DNA of 64,000 bases from Aeromicrobium sp. IC_218. Lineage in GTDB: Bacteria; Actinomycetota; Actinomycetes; Propionibacteriales; Nocardioidaceae. Every line of letters starts with the position of its first letter. Position 1 is the first letter of the stretch. The stretch lies in the NCBI RefSeq assembly GCF_004336805.1, contig NZ_SJXM01000007.1, positions 1-64,000 of the forward strand. The letters run 5' to 3'. Under the pieces are notes generated by a model, which worked only from the letters and a program-made list of their open reading frames with translations, was not told the DNA's origin and made no database searches. The translations under genes were made by a program, and so were the position numbers. Shown one piece after another: positions 50,744-59,684 of the stretch.

Positions 50744-51423
50744 GGCGAGACATGGAGCAGCGCGCCCAGCGCATCGTCGGCGTGACCGACGTGCTCTTCA
50801 CCGACCTGGAGCGGATCGCGGCCACGACCGCACCCGCGCTGGCCGGGGGCACCGACGCCGAGGCGCTGGCCGCCCTGACCGAGCCGCAGGTGTTCGCCCA
50901 CCTGGAGGCGCACCCGCTGGCCGTCGGCGCCGGAATGGCCGTCGCCCCCGAGGCAGCCGGGCTCGGCCCGCTGGGCACGATGGTCTGGTGGCGCCGGGCC
51001 GGCGACGAGGTGCGCCGCAAGCAGCACGTCGACAACCCGGCCTCGGACTCGTACTACGACTTCGCGCAGTCGCGCTGGTTCCGCACCGCGGTGCAGACCC
51101 GCCAGCGCACGCTCATCGCCCCGTTCGTCGACTCCTGGGGCACCGACGACCTGACGATGGTCGCCGCCGTGCCGGTCGTCGTCGACGACGTGGTGCTCGG
51201 CGTGGTGGCCGCCGACCTGGTCGTCCGCACCTGGCTGGCCGCGGTCGACGACCTGCTCGACCCGATGAGCCGCGAGCTCCTGCTGGACGCCGAGGACCGC
51301 GTCGTCGCCAGCTCGGACCCGACGATCGAGCTGTCCGTGCGCCTGCGGGCGCTCGAGGACGCCCGCGTCGAGCGCCGCGTCGCCGTCGGCGCGTCCGGCT
51401 GGGCGCTCGTCCACCTCGCCTGA
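50740..51423 (+). CDS. Soluble Cache/PDC-like sensor domain protein
   Basis: A 227-residue protein consisting almost only of a PDC/Cache-type ligand-binding fold: SDSYYDFAQSRWFRTAVQTRQRTLIAPFVD-like core (residues about 100-130, with the WF and APFVDSWG motifs), then DLTMVAAVPVVVDDVVLGVVAADL. Cache domains are normally extracellular parts of receptors, yet no signal peptide or membrane segment is visible, so it is probably cytoplasmic. ATG at 50740 overlaps the GntR stop (ATGA); an ATG three codons earlier is possible. The coupling suggests it senses the same ligand as, or acts with, the GntR regulator. Confidence 0.75.
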   Translation: MRRDMEQRAQRIVGVTDVLFTDLERIAATTAPALAGGTDAEALAALTEPQVFAHLEAHPLAVGAGMAVAPEAAGLGPLGTMVWWRRAGDEVRRKQHVDNPASDSYYDFAQSRWFRTAVQTRQRTLIAPFVDSWGTDDLTMVAAVPVVVDDVVLGVVAADLVVRTWLAAVDDLLDPMSRELLLDAEDRVVASSDPTIELSVRLRALEDARVERRVAVGASGWALVHLA

Positions 51424-51443
51424 CGTCCCTGCCCCACGCACGA

Positions 51444-51482
51444 CGACGGGACGCCGTCCGCAGTGCGGACGACGTCCCGTCG
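51444..51482. terminator. Bidirectional terminator between the Cache gene and the ABC operon
   Basis: Two 19-nt arms (51444-51462 and 51464-51482) with one mismatch, GC-rich, between convergent transcription units. Confidence 0.83.
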
Positions 51483-51496
51483 GGACCGTGACGTGG

Positions 51497-52336
51497 TCAG
51501 CTGACGAGGCGCGCCTCGCCCACCTCGGCCGCCGTCTCGGGCAGGCCGTGGTCGCCGAGGATCTCGACCAGGCGGCCGTCCTCACGCATGGCGGCGACCA
51601 GCTCGTCGAGCGCCTTCACCAGCGCCTCGTCCTTGGGGTGGACGAGCATGCTGGTCTGGCTCGGCTCGTTGGTGGCCGGCACGCGGTCGTCCTCCTCGAG
51701 CACGGCGAGCTCGAAGTCGGTGCCCTTGGCCGAGATGGTCGCGGCGCCGTAGCCGTCCAGCGCGGCGTCCAGGCGTCCGGCCTTCAGGTCGTTGGCCAGG
51801 GCGCCGGAGTCGGCGTAGACGCGCAGGTCGGTGCCGGGCAGCGCCTTGAGGGCGTCGACCCACAGGTAGCCCTCGACGGTGCCGATCTTCTTGCCCAGCA
51901 GGTCGTCGACGGTCGAGTAGCCGTCCTCGGACATGACGGTCAGCTCGTCCACGTACAGCGGGGCGCTCAGCGTCGTCTCCTGGGCGCGCGCCTCGGTGCG
52001 GTAGAAGCCGCCGACGGCGACGTCCACGCGACCGGTGTTCACCGCGGGGATCGCCGCGGCGTACGTGTACGGCGCGTGCTCGATCTCCAGGCACTCCTCC
52101 TCGGCGAGGACCTTGAGGATGTCGGAGTCGATGCCGGCGATCTCGCGGTCCTCCTCGAACGAGTAGGGCGGCGTGTTGGTGAGGCCGACGGTCAGGACCC
52201 CCTCCTTGACCGTCGAGACGTCGTGCGCGGGCTTGCAGTCGGCCGCGACGCTGGACTCCGAGTCGGAGCCACAGGCCGACAGCACGAGGGCGGCGGCGGC
52301 GAGGACGCCACCGACGCGCAGCACAGAGGACTTCAT
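51497..52336 (-). CDS. ABC transporter substrate-binding lipoprotein (polar amino acid type)
   Basis: A 279-residue solute-binding protein. Signal peptide and lipobox (VLSACGSD, lipidated C22) anchor it to the outer face of the membrane. The SBP_bac_3 domain follows: LTVGLTNTPPYSFEEDREIAG-type opening, GIDSDILKVLAEEECLEIE, VAVGGFYRTEARAQ, KKIGTVEGYLWVDAL and a C-terminal lobe ending DELVAAMREDGRLVEILGDHG. It takes up an amino acid or related zwitterion. ATG at 52336 follows AAGGAG. Last gene of the operon, 28 bp after the permease. Confidence 0.93.
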   Translation of the reverse strand: MKSSVLRVGGVLAAAALVLSACGSDSESSVAADCKPAHDVSTVKEGVLTVGLTNTPPYSFEEDREIAGIDSDILKVLAEEECLEIEHAPYTYAAAIPAVNTGRVDVAVGGFYRTEARAQETTLSAPLYVDELTVMSEDGYSTVDDLLGKKIGTVEGYLWVDALKALPGTDLRVYADSGALANDLKAGRLDAALDGYGAATISAKGTDFELAVLEEDDRVPATNEPSQTSMLVHPKDEALVKALDELVAAMREDGRLVEILGDHGLPETAAEVGEARLVS

Positions 52337-52364
52337 GGTTTCTCCTTGTGGGGTGGTGGATGAC

Positions 52365-53024
52365 TCACAGGTGCCGGTTGAGGCGCCGTTCGAGTCGGGC
52401 TACGAGCCAGCTCGCAGGGATCGTGACGGCCAGGTAGAACAGCCCGGCCAGGACCAGCACGTCGAGGTAGCGGTACGTCGCCGCCCCGACCGAGTAGGCC
52501 TGGCTCAGCAGCTCCGGCAGGCCGACGGAGTAGGCCAGCGCACTGATCTGGAAGATCAGGATCGCGAAGCCCATGAGGGTGGGCAGGGCGATGCGCAGGC
52601 CCTGCGGGATCACGACGAACCGCTGCGTGTCGCCGCCGGACATGCCCAGGGCGGAGGCCGCCTCGAGCTGGCCGGACGGCACGGCGCGCAGGCCGGCCCG
52701 GATGATCTCGCTGGTGTACGCCGCCGTGGTCAGCGACAGCGCCACCACGACCGCCGGGAAGGTCTCGAGGGTGAGACCCGCGTCGGGCAGGCCGAAGTAG
52801 ATGAGCTGCAGCATGACCAGGGCGGGCATGCCGCGACCGACCTCGACCAGCACGATGGCCGGCAGCCGGACGGGCAGGCGCTTGGCCGACGACCACAGCG
52901 CCAGCACGAGGCCGAGCGTGAGGCCGATCGCCAGGCTGAGCCCGGTGACCTTGAGGCTCAGGCCCAGGCCGTCGAGCAGCCGCGGCGCCCAGTCGGCCCA
53001 GTCGTTCAGCAGGGACGTCGACAT
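52365..53024 (-). CDS. ABC transporter permease, His/Glu/Gln/Arg/opine family (second permease)
   Basis: A 219-residue membrane protein with about five segments. The amino-acid permease signature is EVGRGMPALVMLQLIYFGLP and the EAA loop is QLEAASALGMSGGDTQRFVVIPQGLRIALP, which docks onto the ATPase. Starts at the ATG 53024, preceded by GAGAGGAG, and overlaps the stop of the partner permease by one base. The longer upstream frame is discarded because it runs through the partner gene. Confidence 0.92.
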   Translation of the reverse strand: MSTSLLNDWADWAPRLLDGLGLSLKVTGLSLAIGLTLGLVLALWSSAKRLPVRLPAIVLVEVGRGMPALVMLQLIYFGLPDAGLTLETFPAVVVALSLTTAAYTSEIIRAGLRAVPSGQLEAASALGMSGGDTQRFVVIPQGLRIALPTLMGFAILIFQISALAYSVGLPELLSQAYSVGAATYRYLDVLVLAGLFYLAVTIPASWLVARLERRLNRHL

Positions 53025-53661
53025 CAGCGGCTCCTCTCGATGCTGAGCCTGTCCTCCAGGTAGCGCGAGAGCAGCGCCAGCGGAGTGCCGAGCGCGATGT
53101 AGACCGCGCTGGCCAGGACGAACGGGAGCAGGCCGGCGCCGGTGGAGCGCGCGTCCTGCCCGGCGACGAGCATGATCTCGGCGACGCCGATGGTGGAGAC
53201 CAGCGCCGAGTCCTTCAGCAGGCTGATCGCCCAGGTGACCATGCCGGGCACGGCGACGCGGGCGGCCTGCGGGGCGATGACCCGGGCGTACGTCGTCCGC
53301 CGGCCCAGGCCGAGCGCCTGGCAGGCCTCGAACTGTCCGCGGTGCACCGCGAGCAGGCTGCCGCGGTAGACCTCCGACAGGTGCGCGGCCGAGACGAGCC
53401 CGAGCGCGATGACGGCGGCCTGGAACGGGTCGAGCCGGATCGCGCCGCTGCCGATGCCGAAGAAGACGATGAACAGCAGCACGATCGGCGGGATGCCGCG
53501 CAGGACGTCCACGACCAGGCGGGCCAGGCCGCGCACGAGCAGCCACGGCGTGCGTCGCAGCAGCACCAGGACGAGCCCGACCAGCGCACCGACCGCGAAG
53601 GACGCGCCGGTGACGGCGAGCGTCGTCGGCACCGCCTCGAGGATGATGACGAGGTGGTCCA

Positions 53662-53662
<1 letters not shown>
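53024..53662 (-). CDS. ABC transporter permease, His/Glu/Gln/Arg/opine family (first permease)
   Basis: A 212-residue membrane protein with five predicted segments, DVLRGIPPIVLLFIVFFGIG as the family signature and QFEACQALGLGRRTTYARVIAPQAARVAVP as the EAA loop. Forms a heterodimeric channel with the second permease. ATG at 53662 overlaps the ATPase stop by one base (TGATG pattern), so the transport genes are all coupled. Confidence 0.92.
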
Positions 53663-54428
<766 letters not shown>

Positions 54429-54432
<4 letters not shown>

Positions 54433-55631
54433 GCGGGGGTCTCCTTCTTCACGGTGCGGACGGCGTCCACCAGCGCGCTGGCGATGGTGCGGACGTCGTC
54501 CTCGGTCATCGGCGTCGACAGGGCGACGAGGCCGTTCGTGCCCGCCATGACGCCGCGGCGGTAGGCCTGCCACCACAGCTCCCCCACGTCGACGGGCTCG
54601 CGCAGGCGCGTGAGCGAGCCGCCGCCGGTGGCGGCGACGCCACCCTCGGCGAGCAGGCCGCGCAGCAGCTCGCCCAGCCGGTCCAGACGGGCGATCGCGG
54701 TCTCGTCGAGGTGCTCCAGCGCCACCCGTCCGGCGGTCATCGTGACCGGGTTGGCGCTGAACGTGCCGCCCCAGCCGACGGCCCCGCTGCGGCGCGGGTC
54801 GAACACGTCCATGATCTCGGCCCGGCCGCCGAGGCCACCGACCGGGTAGCCGCCGCCGATGACCTTGCCGAAGGTCACGAGGTCGGGCTCGATGCCGTAG
54901 CGCTGGTGCAGCCCGCCGACGCCGAGCCGGTAGGTGATGACCTCGTCGACGACCAGCACGGCACCGAGCCGGCGGGTGGTCTCGCGCAGGTGGGTGACGA
55001 AGTCCGGGTCGGCCGGGACGAGCCCGGCCCGGTTGGGCATGAGGTCGACCAGGACGCCCGCCAGGTCGTCCCCGTGCTCGGCGAGCGCGGCGTCGTACGC
55101 GGCCCGGTCGCCCTGCGGGACGACCACGACGGTCTGGCCCACCGCGGCCGGGACGCCGGGCGCCGCCACGTCCACGACCGCGTCGGTCGTGCCGTGGTAG
55201 CTGCCGGCGAAGCGGATGATCACGTCACGGCCGGTCGCGGCCCGCGCCCCGCGCAGCGCCGTCATGACCGCCTCGGTGCCCGAGTTGGAGAAGCGCCACA
55301 GGTCCAGGCCCGTGCGCTGCTGCAGCAGCTCGGCCAGGGCGACGTCCTCGCCCGTCGGCAGCCCGAAGGCGGTGCCGCGCGGCACGACGTCCGCGACGGC
55401 GCGTTGCACCGGCTCGAAGGCGTGACCGTGGACGAGCGCGGTGTAGTTGTTGTTGCAGTCGAGCACGCGGTGCCCGAGCTGGTCCTCGACCCACGCGCCC
55501 TCGCCACGGACGGCGAACGGCGGCGTCGGCGGGACGAACAGCGTCGAGCGGGTGTTGCCGCCGGGCATGACGGCGCGCGCCCGTGCCGCCAACGGGTGGT
55601 CGGCGTACGCCGCCTGCTCGGGGCCCGTCAC
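54429..55631 (-). CDS. Class III aminotransferase, glutamate-1-semialdehyde-aminomutase-like
   Basis: A 400-residue PLP enzyme. It shows MPGGNTRSTLFVPP, DCNNNYTALVHGHAF, SNSGTEAVMTALRGARAATGR, SYHGTTDAVV, the PLP-binding VLVVDEVITYRLGVGG and the Schiff-base lysine in VTFGKVIGGGYPVGGLGG. This resembles HemL-like proteins, but the operon (aldehyde dehydrogenase, amino-acid importer, divergent oxidase) points to catabolic transamination rather than haem synthesis. GTG at 55631 overlaps the aldehyde dehydrogenase stop by 4 bp (GTGA). The true substrate is not visible. Confidence 0.88.
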
Positions 55632-57172
55632 GCGTCCACCACGATGGTGCGGCTCTGCTCGCGCATGAAGCCCTGCAGGTAGTGCACGCCCAGGCCGCCC
55701 TTGCCGGTCGAGCCGCTGCGCTTCCAGCCGCAGAAGGACTGCACGCCCGGCCACGCACCGGTCGTGGCGCCCGCGGCGCGGTTGACGTACAGGACGCCGG
55801 CCTCGATCTCGTCCAGGAAGGTGTCGACCTGCTCGGGATCGGCCGAGAAGACGCCGGCGGACAGGCCGTACTCGACCGCGTTGGCCTCGGTCATGGCGTC
55901 CTCGAAGGAGTCCACGGCGATGATCGTCAGGAACGGCGCGAACAGCTCCTCGCGGGTCAGGCGGTGGCCGATCGGCAGGTCGGTGACGACGACCGGGCGG
56001 AACCAGTTGCCCGGCAGGTCGTCGGCGCGTCCGCCGGTCAGCACGCGTCCGTCGGCGGCGGCGAGCGCGATCGCCTCGTCCACACGGGTGGCGATGGTGT
56101 CGTCGATGACCGGTCCGAGGCCCGCGGCCGGGTCGATCGGGTCGGCCAGGACGAGTGCCTCGGCCCGCTCGACGATCTTGGCGGCGAGCTCGTCGGCGAC
56201 CGACCGCTCGACCACGACGCGGCGGCACGCGCTGCACTTCTGGCCCGAGAGGCCGAAGGCCGAGCGCACGATGCCGCTGGCCGCGTCGTCCAGGTCGGCC
56301 GAGGCGGCGACGACGGCGACGTTCTGGCCGCCCATCTCGGCGAGCACGGGGCGGGGCAGGCCGTTCGGGCGGGGCGTCTCGACGAGCTGCCAGCCGACGG
56401 CCGACGAGCCGGTGAAGGCGATGCCGTCGACGTCCGTGGCGGCGAGCGCCTTGCCGGTCTCGGGACCGCCGTGGACGACGTTGAGCACGCCGGCCGGCAG
56501 GTGCTCGGCCAGGATGCGGGCGATGACCCCGCTGGAGCGCGGCGTCTTGTCCGACGGCTTGAGCACGACGGTGTTGCCGGTGACCAGGGCGGCGCTGGTC
56601 ATGCCGACCAGCAGGGCGGCCGGGAAGTTGAACGGGGAGATGACGCCGAACACGCCGACCGGCACCAGGACGTCGTAGTTCTTCTCGGTCTCGGTCGACG
56701 TCTGCTGCACGGCGTAGCCGTCGTTGTCGGCCATGAGCTGCGTGTAGTGCGCGATCATGTCGAGCACCTCCTGCACCTCGCCGACGGCCTCGAGCCGGGT
56801 CTTGCCGGTCTCGGCCGAGACGATCGCGGAGATCTCCGGCACCTGCCCGGCCAGCTCGTCGCGCGCGGCGAGCAGCAGCGCGTTGCGCTCGGCGTAGGGG
56901 GTGCGGCGCCAGCCCTTGGCCGCGGCCTTGGCGGCGGCGACCGCCCGGTCGACCAGCGCGGCGTCGGCCTCGTGGGCCCGGCCCACGACGACGTCCACGA
57001 GGCACGGGTCGCGGCGCTCGACGGGCGCGCCCTCGAGCAGCTCCTGACCGTCGACCACGTGCGGCTCGACCGGGGCGTCGCCCTGGCGCGCCGCGCTCAG
57101 CGCAGCCTCGAACCGACGCTCCGTGTCGGCGTCCCCGAGGGTGGACGAGGAGTAGTCGATCTTCTGGCTCAT
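55628..57172 (-). CDS. Aldehyde dehydrogenase, P5C-dehydrogenase-like
   Basis: A 514-residue NAD(P)-dependent aldehyde dehydrogenase. Motifs: PFNFPAALLVGMTSAALVTG, VVLKPSDKTP, FTGSSAVGWQL, the glutamate in LAEMGGQNVAVV and the catalytic cysteine in SGQKCSACRRVVV, then EELFAPFLTI. The N-terminal extension and the overall pattern resemble 1-pyrroline-5-carboxylate dehydrogenases (RocA/PutA domain), so a glutamate-semialdehyde-type substrate is plausible. ATG at 57172 follows GGAAGGAA. First gene of a six-gene operon with aminotransferase and ABC importer; promoter near 57234. Confidence 0.92.
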   Translation of the reverse strand: MSQKIDYSSSTLGDADTERRFEAALSAARQGDAPVEPHVVDGQELLEGAPVERRDPCLVDVVVGRAHEADAALVDRAVAAAKAAAKGWRRTPYAERNALLLAARDELAGQVPEISAIVSAETGKTRLEAVGEVQEVLDMIAHYTQLMADNDGYAVQQTSTETEKNYDVLVPVGVFGVISPFNFPAALLVGMTSAALVTGNTVVLKPSDKTPRSSGVIARILAEHLPAGVLNVVHGGPETGKALAATDVDGIAFTGSSAVGWQLVETPRPNGLPRPVLAEMGGQNVAVVAASADLDDAASGIVRSAFGLSGQKCSACRRVVVERSVADELAAKIVERAEALVLADPIDPAAGLGPVIDDTIATRVDEAIALAAADGRVLTGGRADDLPGNWFRPVVVTDLPIGHRLTREELFAPFLTIIAVDSFEDAMTEANAVEYGLSAGVFSADPEQVDTFLDEIEAGVLYVNRAAGATTGAWPGVQSFCGWKRSGSTGKGGLGVHYLQGFMREQSRTIVVDA

Positions 57173-57227
57173 GGCGTTCCTTCCGGTCCGGCGGCGATGT
57201 GACCGCGGTCATGCCCGCGCATCGAAT

Positions 57228-57425
57228 GGCGTTAACATACACAACTATCTTTTTCCTGCCCAGACCTTCGCCGAAGTTCTCGTCGCGGTGGTTTCGATCG
57301 TGTTTCGACGGCGTTTCCGGTCTCGGGTCTCGCGGACGTGTGGTACCGGTCACGGCGGCACGGCTTCCCCACGAATTCTGCGAAGGGGCTGGTCAACTAA
57401 AACGACATACTTGTATGTTTACGCC
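57228..57425. promoter_or_regulatory. Divergent promoters with a shared 14-bp operator-like motif
   Basis: On the plus strand TGTATGTTTACGCC lies at 57412-57425, inside the palindrome ACATAC-TT-GTATGT (57405-57418). On the minus strand TGTATGTTAACGCC is the complement of 57228-57241. Both contain TATGTT as a possible -10 and differ at one base. The whole 295-bp gap (57173-57467) is otherwise non-coding and contains an AT-rich stretch at 57233-57255. I infer one regulator, most likely the GntR protein at 49967, represses both directions. Confidence 0.65.
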
Positions 57426-57467
57426 CACGCGGCTGGAGCAGCCGGTCGACAGGGAGGAACGGGCAAC

Positions 57468-58613
57468 GTGGCGGACAAGCGGGTCGTCGTCGTCGGCGGC
57501 GGAGTGGCGGGACTGTTCACGGCGTGGGACCTGGTGCGGGCCGGCGGCGTCGAGGTGGACGTCCTGGAGATGTCGCACCCCGGCGACGGGTCGTCCGGCC
57601 GGTCCGTCGGCATGGTCGAGACCCAGTACTTCGAGCCTGCGGACGTCGCCGTGCGTGCCTACGGCCGCGAGGTCTACAGCGCCCTGGTCGCCGAGCACGA
57701 GCTCACGTTCACCCACGGCGGGTACCTGCGGCTGGGCCGCACGGACGCCGACCTCGAGCGCTTCCGCGAGAGCATCGAGACGCAGCGCGCGGTCGGCATC
57801 GAGGACGCCGTCGTGCTCACCCCCGACGAGCTCGCGAAGCGCTGGGGCCACCTGGTCGTGGACGACCTGTCCGGCGGCCTGTTCGGCGCCTGGGACGGCT
57901 ACGTCGACGGCTACGAGGTGTGCCAGGTGCTGGCCCGCCTGGTGCGCGCCGCCGGCGGACGCGTGCACACCGGCACCCGCCTGCTGGGGGCCGAGCGCCC
58001 CGACGCGTGGCGGCTGGAGACCACGCGCGGCGTCTTCGAGGCCGACGTCGTGGTCAACGCGGCCGGCTCGTGGGCCGGCCCGGTCGGCGAGCTGCTCGGC
58101 GCACCGGTGGCGCTGACCCCGCAGCTGCACGGCGCGGTGACGGTCGAGCTCGCGCACGACGTGCCGTTCACGCCGTTCATCATGGACTACATCCCCGGCT
58201 CGGGCGTCGAGGGCGTGTACTTCCGCTCCGAGCGCGCCGACCAGCTCATCGCCGGCCTGCACACCGAGGAGGCCATCGCGCCGACGGTCGACCCCGACGT
58301 CGCGCTCGGCAGCCTGCCGATGCCCGAGGTCGAGCGGATCATCGAGCTGCTGCTCCCCCGCCTGCACAACGTCGACGACATGGCGATCGGACGCAGCTGG
58401 ACCGGCACGTACCCCATGACGTCCACCCTGTCGCCGCTCACCGGTCCGCACCCGGACCAGCCCTCGGTCGTGTACGCGGCCGGCGGCGGCGGCAACGGCA
58501 TCCAGCTCGGCCCCGCGATCGCCCGCCATGCGGCCGACGCGATCCTCGAGCGTCCGGCCCCGTTCGGCGAGCACGCGCTCGCCTGGCAGGTCACCGCGGG
58601 CGCGGCCATCTGA
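57468..58613 (+). CDS. FAD-dependent amino acid oxidase/dehydrogenase (DAO family)
   Basis: A 381-residue flavoprotein of the glycine/D-amino-acid oxidase family. The dinucleotide fold VVVVGGGVAGLFTAWDLV is at the N-terminus, then SSGRSVGMVETQYF, the middle VNAAGSWAGPVGELLGAP and the C-terminal FAD contact VVYAAGGGGNGIQLGPAIARHAADAI. It resembles sarcosine oxidase beta-like and DadA-like enzymes and would deaminate or demethylate the substrate imported by the divergent operon. GTG at 57468 has GGGAGG about 10 nt upstream; no better start lies nearby. Confidence 0.9.
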   Translation: MADKRVVVVGGGVAGLFTAWDLVRAGGVEVDVLEMSHPGDGSSGRSVGMVETQYFEPADVAVRAYGREVYSALVAEHELTFTHGGYLRLGRTDADLERFRESIETQRAVGIEDAVVLTPDELAKRWGHLVVDDLSGGLFGAWDGYVDGYEVCQVLARLVRAAGGRVHTGTRLLGAERPDAWRLETTRGVFEADVVVNAAGSWAGPVGELLGAPVALTPQLHGAVTVELAHDVPFTPFIMDYIPGSGVEGVYFRSERADQLIAGLHTEEAIAPTVDPDVALGSLPMPEVERIIELLLPRLHNVDDMAIGRSWTGTYPMTSTLSPLTGPHPDQPSVVYAAGGGGNGIQLGPAIARHAADAILERPAPFGEHALAWQVTAGAAI

Positions 58614-58727
58614 GCCGCGCCGCCCCCTGATCGGCGGGGCGCAGGTGCGACCGCAGTTCCCCGACTGCGCGAGCCCTGCGTCCCGCCTCCCCACCTCCCG
58701 GCGTCCCTCACCCGAGCCCGGCTCCCC

Positions 58728-58790
58728 CGAGATGTGGACGCAGAAGCACCACGATCGTCAGGATCGTGGTGCTTTCGCGTCCACATCTCG
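58728..58790. terminator. Long hairpin, probable bidirectional terminator (hairpin family member 2)
   Basis: A 29-bp stem (58728-58756 with 58762-58790) with two mismatched positions and a 5-nt loop, GTGCTTTCG in the descending arm. It lies between the oxidase gene and the convergent tRNA. The outer stem GATGTGGACGC / GCGTCCACATC is shared with the greA-ilvA hairpin. Confidence 0.8.
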
Positions 58791-58815
58791 CCGGAGGCGA
58801 CGCGCGGTGAGGCTC

Positions 58816-58892
58816 TGGTGCTCCCGGTGGGACTCGAACCCACACTGCGACGGGTTTAAGCCGTCCGCCTCTGCCGATTGGGCTACGGGAGC
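58816..58892 (-). tRNA. tRNA with UAA anticodon (Leu), short variable loop, encoded CCA
   Basis: On the minus strand the 7-bp acceptor stem GCTCCCG/CGGGAGC, anticodon stem GACGG/CCGTC around loop CTTAAAC (anticodon TAA, 58856-58858), T-arm GTGGG-TTCGAGT-CCCAC, discriminator A and CCA are all clear. The anticodon reads UUA, leucine. The variable loop is only about five bases (GCAGT) whereas bacterial leucine tRNAs normally have a long variable arm. The D stem pairs best as three base pairs (GCC/GGC). Confidence 0.9.
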
Positions 58893-58904
58893 GCGCGCGT
58901 CAGC

Positions 58905-59210
58905 CTAGTCAGCCGACGGCGTGCCCGGGTCGCCGACGAGCTCGCGCAGCGCGGCCACGTGCCCGCGGTACGCCGTGCGACCGGCCGGTGTGAGCGACAG
59001 CCACGTGCGCACCCGGCCCTTGCCGGTGGGCTTGGAGACCTTCACGTAGCCGGCGTCCTGCAGCACCTTCACGTGCTTGCTGACCACCGAGTCGGCCGCA
59101 CCGAGCATGTCGCGCACGGCGCCGAACTCGGCCGACGCCGTCGCGTCCAGGAAGGCGCAGATCTTGAGCCGGTTCGGGGCGTGGACGACCTCGTCGAACT
59201 GCGCCGTCAC
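58905..59210 (-). CDS. Winged-helix transcriptional regulator (ArsR/MarR-like, 'transcriptional regulator' with HTH_27-type domain)
   Basis: A 101-residue DNA-binding protein: DEVVHAPNRLKICAFLDATA, AEFGAVRDMLGAADSVVSKHVKVLQDAGYV (recognition helix VSKHVKVL) and the wing KVSKPTGKGRVRTWLSLTPAG. Small regulators of this kind act as dimers and are typically paired with a membrane protein. GTG at 59210 overlaps the upstream membrane protein stop by 4 bp. The likely target is the pair of TTTCC-N5-GGAAA repeats over its own operon promoter. Confidence 0.88.
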   Translation of the reverse strand: MTAQFDEVVHAPNRLKICAFLDATASAEFGAVRDMLGAADSVVSKHVKVLQDAGYVKVSKPTGKGRVRTWLSLTPAGRTAYRGHVAALRELVGDPGTPSAD

Positions 59211-59644
59211 GCCTGCTCCCGGATCGACTGGCGCAGCGCCTCGTCGAAGCGACGGCCGAGCACGACGGTGACCGGCACGAGCAGGGCGGCGAGCACGTAC
59301 ATCGGCCACACCGTGTCGGTCAGCCGCGGGACGATCGTGGCGGCCAGGGCGACGACGAACACCGAGCCGCCCATCGCGTACGACCAGCGGCGTGCCGGAC
59401 CGTCGACCAGGCCGGTGACCCACATCCCGGTGGCGCGCCGGTACGCCTGGATGAGGAGCAGCACGGCCCCCAGGAAGACCACGAGGACGAGCAGGTCGAG
59501 CAGCGGGCCGCCGAGCGTGAGGCCCACGACGTACGCGGCGAGCAGCAGGCCGAGCGTCAGGTGGTACCACCACGGCGAGACCAGCCGGTCGGCCGCGGCG
59601 GCGCGGGCGGCGGAGACGTCCTGGAGCGGGTCAATGTTTTCCAT
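59207..59644 (-). CDS. Four-segment membrane protein paired with the regulator
   Basis: A 145-residue protein with a soluble amphipathic N-terminus (ENIDPLQDVSAARAAAADRL), then four membrane segments (YHLTLGLLLAAYVVGLTLGG; LLVLVVFLGAVLLLIQAYR; YAMGGSVFVVALAATIV; MYVLAALLVPVTVVLG) and a charged tail. It resembles small membrane proteins encoded just before winged-helix regulators in actinobacteria; function unknown. ATG at 59644 lies inside the first operator repeat, so regulator binding would block initiation as well as transcription. Confidence 0.8.
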   Translation of the reverse strand: MENIDPLQDVSAARAAAADRLVSPWWYHLTLGLLLAAYVVGLTLGGPLLDLLVLVVFLGAVLLLIQAYRRATGMWVTGLVDGPARRWSYAMGGSVFVVALAATIVPRLTDTVWPMYVLAALLVPVTVVLGRRFDEALRQSIREQA

Positions 59645-59676
59645 GTCGGAAACTCAATCATGTTCCAACATGGAAA
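59638..59676. promoter_or_regulatory. Two operator-like inverted repeats TTTCC-N5-GGAAA
   Basis: TTTCC-ATGTC-GGAAA at 59638-59652 and GTTCC-AACAT-GGAAA at 59662-59676, centres 24 bp apart, fill the 40-bp gap before the membrane protein/regulator operon; the first covers the start codon. The region is strikingly AT-rich for this DNA. Confidence 0.7.
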
Positions 59677-59684
59677 GTCAATCG

